Source: Rhizophagus irregularis
Taxonomy: Eukaryota > Glomeromycota > Glomeromycetes > Glomerales > Glomeraceae
Assembly (NCBI RefSeq): GCF_026210795.1
Contig: NC_089451.1
Span: 1,782,001 to 1,846,000 of the forward strand
Direction: 5' to 3'
DNA length: 64,000 nt
Part shown: positions 33,971 to 43,336 of the stretch, one piece after another
Numbering within the stretch: position 1 is the stretch's first letter
Layout: every line of letters begins with the position of its first letter
Program-made: the position numbers and the translations under genes
Notes under the pieces: model-generated
The model's database searches: none
What the model was told of the DNA's origin: nothing
The model's input: the letters and a program-made list of their open reading frames with translations, nothing else

Positions 33971-35092
33971 TATACGAAAATTTTTTTAAAAAAAATTGAG
34001 ATATAGTTTTCTTCATTTATGTATATTTTACAAGGTGTAAGTGATGTGTAAGTGATAGGTATATTAAGTAAATATATTTCTTTTACATTAAAGGTTTGAT
34101 ATTGATATCAAAATGACTATCGATGCATTATTGATCTTGTACAGGCAGTCGGTACTGATTCTCATGTATGTATGCTTAATAATTTTGACATTAGTTGCAT
34201 TGTTCAAACCTGATAACATTCGATTGTTATTTTTTCAGGGCTGGAATTATAATTTCAGTCTGTGTCCAATAAGGTAATAGATTTCCACCCGGCAATAACT
34301 AAAAAAGGAAAACTTTACAGAATTTTTTTTTAGTTTAAACGGCTATACGTTTAAACTAGGAAACGATTAACTGTTTAAGGTTTTATTGTTGTACGTCGTC
34401 ATGTGTCACAGTGCCGTCAGACAGATATTCGTATCACTTTGCGTAGTCTTTCGGACTAATCGCTTATTTTATTTTAGCATGAGATTAATTAATAAAAAAG
34501 ATCTGTAATTTTTTTGGTGTATAAGTTTTAAACGACATTTTTTCATTTTTTTTCAAAGGGTTTTAATTGATAGGCTATTTCATCTTCGTTCACGACAGAC
34601 AGTTAAGGATGCTTACCAAAACTATTTTTTCAAAATTTTAGTTTAGTCAAAATTCAATCCGAAACTATTTTTCATAATAAAAATTAATTGCCTAAACTGT
34701 TTTTATGCTTTTCCGAAACTAATTATAATTTAGAAAAGTTTCGGATTTACCAATTATTTCATTAAAAATAAAGTTTTTGAGTTTCGGATTTTTGAGTTTT
34801 ATCGTTAAATGAGTTTCGGGCAGCAACACTTAGTTCACGTTGATATTTTTAATTCTTTTTTTGAAATGGCTAATCGAACATTCTCACTGGTATTCTTCCC
34901 AATTTATGATTAATCTTCCCAAATCTATTTGTTTATGTCGGTAAATCTTTATACCGGAAACCAGAAATAGTATACTGCGTAAAATGATATTAACAAATTT
35001 GGTTAGTTGATTTTCAAGATTTTAAGATACAAATTTTTTTTTTTTTTTTGAACTCAAATTCATTTTCCAATTAGAATCAAAATACGTAAAAA
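33971..35092. other. Spacer between GST13 and GST14
   Basis: Homologous to 30520-32079 minus its two elements. About 34600-34830 holds extra sequence with repeated GAAACTAATT/GTTTCGG words (AAACTATTTTT, GTTTCGGATTT), not in copy 1. Promoter word TACTGCGTAAAATGATATT at about 34975. No TATA box: the segment that carries it in copy 1 is missing, ATCAAA joining directly to ATACGTAAAAAATG. Confidence 0.65.
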
Positions 35093-35833
35093 ATGACTAT
35101 TAAAATTTACGGATTTTCTGCATCTAGTAATAGTCTTGTAGTATTTCATGTCCTTAAAGAATTAGGATTACCTTATGAAGTCATTCAACCAGCTGGTCTT
35201 GAAGAAATTAAATCTTCAGATTATTTAGCTACCAAGCATCCTTTGTAAGTTAAAAAAACATTGGGCGTTATAGAAACATCACGAGTTACTGATTTGAGCT
35301 TTCCCTCTCTCTCTCTCTCTTTTTTTTTTAATAGCGGAAAAGTTCCTGTTCTCAACGATGACGGATTCCAAATATACGAATGTAGGGCAATAGCTCGTTA
35401 TTTGATAAATAAATATCAGGGAACCAAGACTTCCACCATTCTTATTCCTTCTGATGTACATAAAGCCGCTTTGGTAGAACAATTCATTTCTGTAGACACC
35501 TCTTATTATAATCCACCTATAAGTAAATTAACCGTGCAATTAGTATACTTTAAACGTATTGGTAATGAAGTTGATCTTAAAATTGTTAACGAAGCTCGCG
35601 AAGAACTTGAAAAAGTTTTAGATGTTTATGAAAAATTATTGGAGGGTAAAGATTATTTAACCGGAGAATTTACTTTAGCTGATCTTCTTCATATTCCTTA
35701 TACTTATTATGCTATTAACGTTGCTGGTGAAGTTGATTTATTGAACAAACGTCCTAATGTTTCTAGATGGTGGAAGAACATTAGCGAACGTGAATGTTGG
35801 AAAAATGTTGTTACTGAATATTCAGTAAAATAA
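35093..35833 (+). CDS. GST14, Phi-class-like glutathione S-transferase (2 exons, 216 aa)
   Basis: Exons 35093-35244 and 35335-35833; intron 35245-35334 (GTAAGT to AATAG, with a CT-repeat polypyrimidine tract). Start MTIKIYGFSAS with Ser11. FGKVPVL, ECRAI (Cys67 where Phi GSTs have Ser67), FTLADLLHIP. DLLNKRP replaces DLWNKRP. The end is TEYSVK. It is the last copy of the array. The coding sequence is intact but the usual TATA box is lost. Confidence 0.92.
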
Positions 35834-36232
35834 TATACCCATAATTTGTTGAAAGTTTATTCCTCATTTACAGTATTGATTAATTGTTAATAATTAAGTT
35901 TTAAGTTTTTAATTTACATTACATTTTTGGAAGTTATTTATGGACTAATATCAGTTAATGATTGAGACCCAAATCGATGATAATCGGAAAACCACGCAAA
36001 CTTACAAACGGAAGGGTAATCGCCAAAACTCTAAAATGAATTCAGAAATATTATTTAAAACTATTGTAATCCACGCTAATTTTTAATTAGAAAAGTAACG
36101 TATTTATATCTTTACTAAGTTATCAATGTATATAAAAAAAAACTAAAAAGTACGCACAGAACCACGCTTATTATAAATCACAAAGACCATTAAAGGCTAC
36201 TTTAACTTGAAAGGATAATAACTACACTAAAT
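35834..36232. other. Spacer between GST14 and the convergent kinase gene
   Basis: AT-rich, holding the 3' ends of two convergent genes. No further feature seen. Confidence 0.6.
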
Positions 36233-38604
36233 TTATTTCTCCTGAAACAAAATACATTCCTAAACATTTAAAAGACTTTTAAATTAATATTTAACAAAAT
36301 ACAAGTACAGTATATTAAAAATATTTTATAAAATTGATTACCTGCAACTTTTCATATGTTCTCTTAGACATATCTTCTTCGAACAAGACAAAGAAGACTT
36401 CCCTCACTTTTTAAAAAAAAAAAATTTGTATTTAAGATAATTTTAAATATAAAATAAGTAAAAACAATATACTTACTTCTGTGATCAATTGAATTTAAAT
36501 AATCGTTTTTGCCATTTTGGATTTCTAATAACTTCTCTTTGGTATGCTTTTTTTGTTCTTCAAAATTTTCTTTAGGGTTAAACATGTAATCACCACCAGT
36601 AATACAAAAAAATAGGACGCAACCTATTGCCCACCAATCTGCAGCTATAATTTGTTTTTCTGTACGTGTTTTTTTATTAAAAAGTTCTGGTGCATCTAAA
36701 AAGAAATGTAAATTTTTTAAAAACTTGTATAAAAAATATATATTTTTTAAAAAGAATATATATTTACAGTGATTTAAAGTACCACAATGATTGGTACTAG
36801 GACTTTTAGATATATTACGACATAAACCAAAATCCCCCAACTTCAGTTTTAAAGGAGTTTTACGCACAACAAAAATATTTTCGGCTTTTAAATCTCTATG
36901 TATTAATCCCGCCATGTGTAATTTCTATTAAAAAAAAAATGTTAATTTATAAGTTTCTTTAATAAATAATATTGATAATAAACCTACACACATGAACACA
37001 AGATACCAATTCTAATAAAAGAAGTTTTGCTTTTTTATAATTTAAACGCGCTTGATTTTTATATACAAGATCATACAAAGTTCCTCCCTTTATCCTGTAT
37101 ATAAATACAAATAATATAATAAGTAAATTTACAATATTACAAATAATGAAATAATATATAAATATTTACCATTCCATAAATAAAATATGTCTTTTTGAAA
37201 AACTATCATAATAACCATACTTTGCTTGGATCGCGATTCCCTTTTTAAATAAATAATAAAAAAAATTAGTATTTAATTAACGATAAAATTAATAAAAAAT
37301 AACTTACAAGTTTTTCCAATTCCTTCATATAAATGTATTCATCTTTCAAAGAAACAGCTCCAAACTTGGCAGCTAATTTTTCCTTTTCATTTTGTTCATT
37401 TTGAACCAAAAAAACCTTTCCGAATCCTCCGCTATTAATTTTATCAGCATATGATTTATTAAGGAAAAAAAAATAATATTTGACACAAATATATTTATTT
37501 ACCTTCCAAGTAATTTAATATACTTATATTTATGATCAAAACAAGTTTGTTCAATATTGGTAGGACTTTTATAAACTATTATTAAAATTTGATTAAATTA
37601 TTAATTATATAATTCATATAAATCTTTAAATAAATTACCTGATTTGTTCTGTTGGTTATTTTCTTCATTTTCTTGATATTTGTTAATTTTAAATTTAGAA
37701 GTATATTTCACATATTTCTATAAGATCAGTAAAATAAAAATTATTATTTTACTAAAAATTAATTTATTATGATAACATATTAATTATTACTTGTAAGTTC
37801 CCACAACCACAATTGAGTATATGGACATCACGATATGTAACTAAAAAAATATCTGGTTTTAATTAAATAATTGAAATTTATATGAATTTAATTAATGTAA
37901 AATTTGAATTTTATTAACTTACATTTGACAAATTTATTTTTAAGTTTTAAACGAAATTCGACTCCGTCATTTAAATCAATGCTTTCTTCTAGTATGCATA
38001 ATTTTCGTTGTTTATTTTCGGGGTTTTCTTTTTTCATGCCATCTTCACTGATTTAAAAATAAATCCATTATATAAATGAATTTTTTTTTAATGATGGCAA
38101 TGTAGAAATATCAATGATCGAACCTTAAATTCAGCAGTTTTTTTCCATTATGATCCTTTAATAAATAAATAAAAGGTCACTATTCGTAAGTATACTGTAA
38201 ATCTGTAATAAAAGAATTAGTTAGAATCAAAAAAAAATATTTAAAAAGCTTACATTTTGTATAATACAATGAATCTCATAATTGCTATCTTTCAAGTTAA
38301 GATACTAATTAAATAATTAGTATAATTAATTAGTAAAGATAAAGAAATTGTTATTATGTATTTTTGGTTTCTTTTTTTTTTCAAAATATTAATAAAATAT
38401 GATTTGTTAACATACATTTCCATTAGTTTCTTTATTTCCTAGAATATGTTCTTTTTCAAAGAATTCAATAACTATAAAGGAAGAAATGAAACAACCCCAA
38501 ATAGTTCCAAATTGTACAATATTAGGACTACTATTTTCCTTATCTATCATTTGCTCTTTGCAAGCAGTTTGATTTTTGGCAATATCATTAGTATATTTTG
38601 ACAT
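36233..38604 (-). CDS. Protein kinase domain gene, 14 exons, 454 aa
   Basis: Minus-strand exons, all with GT-AG ends and consistent phase: 38604-38416, 38304-38254, 38155-38124, 38047-37923, 37840-37791, 37717-37639, 37575-37503, 37431-37308, 37240-37170, 37094-36992, 36924-36768, 36695-36477, 36406-36342, 36259-36233. Residues 1-190 are a region I do not recognise, with a hydrophobic stretch (about 35-48). The kinase domain has the Gly-rich loop LLGSGGFGKVFLV (about 197-209), Lys222 in AAKFG, HRDLKAEN (308-315), DFGLC (330-334), APE (353-355) and DWWAIG (371-376). DWW recalls AGC-group kinases, LKAEN and DFGLC other groups. All catalytic residues are present. The C-lobe after DWWAIG is short (about 78 residues) and lacks a clear late Arg helix. 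Activity is likely but the substrate is unknown. Confidence 0.82.
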
Positions 38605-39042
38605 ACTTTAAGTAAGAATCATACTTCAATACTTCAAGATGATGATGGCATCTGGTACATTTATAGTTTAAAGTGAGTAATGTAAAGTCAAATTGCAATT
38701 AAATTAATTACAATATTAGTATAATTTCATACATATTTACATTATGTAAAATAATAGATTAATTGACAAACAATATCTGAAATTTTGCTTTATGATTTAT
38801 CTTGAGTCATAATTTAATTTAGTTAGACACCTTATTTGTTTTTTAGAACCCTAAAAAATAGGGTACATCGTTTTACTTATTTAAAGTTCTGAAATTTTTT
38901 AATTTTTTCGAGTTTTACCATTCCACATACTGTATATCAACATATATTAAATAAGTTTTACTATTCCACGTATATCTGCATATATCAAATAAGTTTACTA
39001 TTCAACATATATCAACATATATAACAAGCAAAACAATAAAAA
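38605..39042. promoter_or_regulatory. Divergent promoter region with three tandem repeats of about 40 bp
   Basis: It lies between the kinase gene (minus) and the acidic-protein gene (plus). At 38913-39026 a unit with TTTTACTATTCCACATATATCAACATATATCAAATAAG recurs three times with changes, ending 17 nt before the plus-strand ATG. Confidence 0.55.
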
Positions 39043-39519
39043 ATGAGATCAATGGATAGAAGGTATTGGTGCCGTACGCGCTCTTCAATCTTATTTCTCG
39101 GTTGCCCTCTTGATTTTGAGTTGGTAGATTTAAGTGTTTTGAAAAACAAACCGCCCTTATCTGAGGAATCTAAAGACGATGATGACTATTCTGAATATGA
39201 TGAGGATTATGATAAAAAGTTTGAATGGCTAGAGGAATATATAAAAAAGAATTATGGAACTCTTTTCTACCTAGGTCAAGCTATTGTAGGACCTGATCTA
39301 AGTGAATGGAGTGATCGAAACGAAGTGTACTTGGCTATTCATTTACCATATGATGAAGATGAAGAAGATGAACAACTTAAAATTCCTGATTTAAAAAATT
39401 TTTTTACCAATTTTGATTTAAATGTATTGGACCAATTTCGTGATCTGATGAAATTGTTAGGACAACCAGAAAATGATTCTGAACCTGGATTGTGTTCCTG
39501 CCAATCCAATATAGGATAA
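39043..39519 (+). CDS. Hypothetical acidic protein, 158 aa
   Basis: An intronless frame from an ATG with AAAAATGAG context; a second Met at residue 4 could also start it. No signal peptide. The N-terminus is Arg-rich with CPLDFELVDL, then an acidic run (DDDDYSEYDEDYDKKFEW), EWLEEYIKKNYGTLFYLG, a second acidic run (YDEDEEDEQ) and DLKNFFTNFDL. Coding support is the composition and third-position AT bias; no family is recognised. A spurious frame cannot be excluded, but the length is unusual for this AT-rich DNA. Confidence 0.6.
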   Translation: MRSMDRRYWCRTRSSILFLGCPLDFELVDLSVLKNKPPLSEESKDDDDYSEYDEDYDKKFEWLEEYIKKNYGTLFYLGQAIVGPDLSEWSDRNEVYLAIHLPYDEDEEDEQLKIPDLKNFFTNFDLNVLDQFRDLMKLLGQPENDSEPGLCSCQSNIG

Positions 39520-40921
39520 GAAGTAAAACATAATAATTTAGAAATATAATAGTAATTATTTACTTGGAAATTGCGGGTATTTTTAGCAAAATGTTATTAT
39601 CAGGAAAGTATCAAATGCTCTTAATAATAAAGAATCATTCGGTTAAAGTGTAAAATTTTTTCTCTGTTTTTCTTTTGAATTTAATAATTTGAAGTCACGT
39701 ATCTACCATGAAATTAATTAATCGATTTTAAAAATTAAATTTTTAATGTCACACCAACCATAAGTCACTTAGCACCCGAGGTTTTATGATTACGTTAAGT
39801 TTATTGAGTATAACGAGATGTAAAATCAAACTATATATGGTATATTCATTTTTTCGTTAGAAGATCCATATCTATAAATTTTGCTATCGTGTTTTATCGG
39901 TAAAGTATACAGTAACTTAAAGAAAAGACCACTTTTTTTTGAAAAACTTGCAATCACGTGCGGCTAATCATTTTTTATAAAATGTGTAACCTAAGGTTTT
40001 GCATACTTTCCAGTTTCCACCCCCTAAACATATGTCACATTCACATAACAATGGATACTTTAATATTATCGAATTTGTGCTGCCACACAAATTATCTAAT
40101 CAGGGCAATTACCCGATACTTACCCGACTAAAGAAATTCGTTACATGACAAATTTTAATCACGTTAATTGTATCGTTAGGATCAACTACTACATAATTTT
40201 TTTCCTCCATACATTTTCCGTTTTTTTCGTAGAATTTCGCCATTTAAATGAATAAAAGAGTATAAGTCGTAAATAATCCATTTGGTTAATTATATTGAAA
40301 TCGTTCCGTCATCTAATATGTTTGCTTGATAATTGTCTTGTAAACTAAGTTTTTCCTTTATCAGGTAATTTGCGTGGTCGTACAATTCTGAAAATAGTGA
40401 TAATATTAAAAAATTTATGTACTACATTTAGTTTTGATTTACATAATTAACTGCGCTACCCCTCTGTATCATGTTTAAAGTTCACTTTTTTTTCCAACTG
40501 TAAAAATTCCGTGAATCTGCGCTAAAAATCTTAGCCAAATAATTTCCCATGATTTGCATGATTTGAGGTTATAAAATTTCTTTGATTTGATATGATCACG
40601 AAAAAAAAACGGAACACTTTTTTTTTTACGGAATATTTTACTTTTTTTACCGTATGAAAAAAATTTCTTTCAATAGACCTTAAGATTTGATGTTCTATGT
40701 AGTACGTACCCGTGCTTTTTGTTCCTCCCGTTATCACGTGAATTGTACAAATAATTGCGCCAAATAATAAACAATAACGTAATCATTATTGTCTTGTACA
40801 ACGATCAATAAAACAGTGTCAAACCTATAAATTTTGTTAAACAATCAAAAAGAACTCGTTTTCTTTTTTTTTTTTCCTCTAGCTTTTTTTTTCCTAGGAA
40901 AAAAAAAATTTAGTAATAATA
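39520..40921. other. 1.4-kb intergenic stretch before the paralogue cluster
   Basis: No gene supported; a 68-codon minus frame (40531-40737) is poly-Lys/Phe noise. Just before gene A are CCTATAAATT (about 40827, possible TATA) and T-rich runs up to the ATG. Confidence 0.55.
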
Positions 40922-42355
40922 ATGGTCTCACTGGAAACACGAGAAAATGTCATAGTGGAAGATCTGGGATCGCCTCCCATAACTTCTACTCAAAACGAGA
41001 CAAATATAAGTAATCCTTTTTATAATTTAATCGAAAAACAAGCAAAAGAATTTGAGGAGTTTGGTAAACGTATGAGTTTAGATTTACAAAATACTTACAG
41101 AGAATATTTAATTCAACAAACCGATATTATAAAAGAGAACACGAATCCTGTTGAAACGGAAAATGTTTGTAATAAACATGATGAAATAATCGATTCTCAA
41201 TCACAATTAATCGATTCTTTAAGAGCTCGGGTTGAAATTTTGGAAACTGATCATCTTATTAAAGAACAAGATTTTAGAAAACTTCGAAATGAATTTAATG
41301 ATTTCAAAAAGGAAATCCAATCAATTCTATCTATATCAACAGCTACGGCAGCTACATCATCAGCTGCACAGGATAATAAGGAAAATTCTTCTTTATATAC
41401 GAATGAAAATGTCGTCAAAGATTCGGATATTACACCAATTCAATCTGAAGAACCATTAAAATTTGTGTATGATGAAGAGGAAATATCTGATTATAAAAAT
41501 GTTGATAAAGAAAATATAAAACCTAATCAACCGTATTCTGATGGTCATGAAAAACAACTGTATTCTGATGATCAGGATCATGACAAAGAAATTTTCGCTA
41601 AATCTCAAGCAGCTTATCAAAACCATCTTAAGGCTGAATTTGAAACACCTTATCCTTATCAAGAAAACGAAGAAGAAGCCGTGGAATTTGAAACTTCTTT
41701 TCATTACACTGATAATTATGAAGATGAAACCTCATATCAATATGTTCCCAGCTATGATAATTACGGTTATGATAATTACGATTCAACGTATTTGCCTTCA
41801 TCATCATATCAACAATACAATAATGATGATGCTTATCAGAATGGTTATGATTCAACGTATCTTGGATCTTCAACATCTTATCAACGATTTAATGATGGTA
41901 ATTCTCATATCCCAAATTTTACTTTTAATAACATTCCACAGGGAAAAACATCAAAATCTCAAAAAGCAAATATAAAAATTCATGCCAAAGTTGAAGAAAT
42001 CCTTAATAATTTAAATAATAGAAGGATTCTTGATCATACATTCAAACCTTTACGACAAACTTTTAATATAAACCAGCTCTTAAAATATGAAAAGTCAGAC
42101 TTATTTAATCCTTTAAGTAGTAAAACAAAAAGTTCTATTAGAACCTCGATTAATGACGAGTTAAGAGATGAATTGTCCGGTAAGAAGAAAATGACACAAC
42201 CAATTAGTGTTTATGTAAATAGAAATATTGTTCCTTCTTTACCACCTGGTATTAAAAGTTATACTGAATTTGGGAGGACTTCTCAATATAATCGTTTATC
42301 TAGCGAAAAAAAGAAGAGAATTCAGAAAATTATTTCGAAAGAAAAAATATGTTAA
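40922..42355 (+). CDS. Cluster protein A: FGKRM helix, coiled coil, variable linker, new C-terminal domain (477 aa)
   Basis: Intronless. Residues about 36-62 form the family helix NLIEKQAKEFEEFGKRMSL; about 84-137 a coiled coil (QLIDSLRARVEILE). Residues about 140-350 are a disordered linker rich in Glu/Asp/Tyr/Ser with a doubled YDSTYL word. The C-terminal domain (about 353-477) has LLKYEKSDLFNPLSSKTK, then TQPISVYVNRNIVPSLPPGI, then SYTEFGRTSQYNRLSSEKKK. The first and last strings share one pattern, an internal repeat. No signal peptide or membrane segment. I know no named family for this domain. Neighbouring genes B to F and H are paralogues. The linker's other frames are also open for long stretches and are shadows. 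Confidence 0.85.
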   Translation: MVSLETRENVIVEDLGSPPITSTQNETNISNPFYNLIEKQAKEFEEFGKRMSLDLQNTYREYLIQQTDIIKENTNPVETENVCNKHDEIIDSQSQLIDSLRARVEILETDHLIKEQDFRKLRNEFNDFKKEIQSILSISTATAATSSAAQDNKENSSLYTNENVVKDSDITPIQSEEPLKFVYDEEEISDYKNVDKENIKPNQPYSDGHEKQLYSDDQDHDKEIFAKSQAAYQNHLKAEFETPYPYQENEEEAVEFETSFHYTDNYEDETSYQYVPSYDNYGYDNYDSTYLPSSSYQQYNNDDAYQNGYDSTYLGSSTSYQRFNDGNSHIPNFTFNNIPQGKTSKSQKANIKIHAKVEEILNNLNNRRILDHTFKPLRQTFNINQLLKYEKSDLFNPLSSKTKSSIRTSINDELRDELSGKKKMTQPISVYVNRNIVPSLPPGIKSYTEFGRTSQYNRLSSEKKKRIQKIISKEKIC

Positions 42356-43336
42356 TAAATAAATCCTTTAAATTGTATAATTATTATTTTTTTTTTTTAA
42401 TCTAATAAATTATTATTATCAGTTATGTAAATTATCGAATTTAATGTGACGGATGCAATATAAACTTTTTCCGTGATTCCTTTCAAAACAAAATACCGTT
42501 CTAATGAGAATATCGAAAAATAAAGGAGAGTTCGATATAAGGATAATAAGTTAAATAGACCCATTTACTGTTATTAGTACCCTTTCAAAAAAAAATAAAA
42601 AAGTTTACATTACCGGACCAATCAAATAATCCCACATATTACTTTTGATCAAAATGTTATCTGTAAAAAATAAGGCTTATACCGTGTGATATTTTTGAAA
42701 ACCGGTTTTTTGTGGACGATATAAAATCTATTAGGGTGTGTCAAATTACTGAATTACTGTTAATCCAGGATAGCAAGAAAATGGATAGAGAAAGCGTGTA
42801 TAACATAGATCAGAGCAACGTGGCCAAAATAATGATTAGAAGTCCGTTATATTACGTAATCTCGTCTCACCTATTTTTTAGTCGCAGTGTTTATATCGTT
42901 ATATCGGGTTACAACAAGTTTTGTTACAACGTTCTATCTGTATTGTGCGTTTAAACCCATTAAGTACCTCATAGAATAGACCAAGTACGAGATAAAATAA
43001 TTTAGCGATCCATTGAATATGGTATCTTACTATCTTTGGTGAATTTTATGAATTTTATAATGAGGAAATTTAATATTCTTTTTAAATATATTAGTACATA
43101 AGGAAAATTGATCTGATGAACGTGAACTTTTATCAATTGATATTTCCGAAAGATTATCTAACAACCTAAATCAAATAATCACGTGGATCAAATTTCCTTT
43201 CAAAGGATACCGTTACCCTTTCGAGTAACCGACTGAGCAATAAACAAAAATGTAATTTGTAATCAATATATATAATACTCTTAAAAAAAAAAAAAAAACT
43301 TTTTCCCTCCTAAATTCCGTTTTTGTTTTTATAATA
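42356..43336. other. Spacer between cluster genes A and B
   Basis: No gene is supported; the 80-codon frame at 42712-42954 has no features. A poly-A/T-rich leader precedes gene B. Confidence 0.55.

Larger units (their letters stand above)
32990..35833 (+). repeat. Segmental duplication, copy 2 (GST13 remnant + GST14)
   Basis: Counterpart of 29330-32860. It has a 409-bp insertion in the GST13 promoter and a deletion of about 650 bp that removed most of GST13. It lacks both inverted-repeat elements found in copy 1. Confidence 0.78.

Noticed and set aside
1842-35482. Minus-strand frames of 60-100 codons repeated in every GST copy (MFYQSGFLYIRRNKNG...)
   Set aside because: They are the antisense of the conserved start of GST exon 2 plus intron. 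Their conservation follows from the sense protein, and they lack independent start or promoter features.
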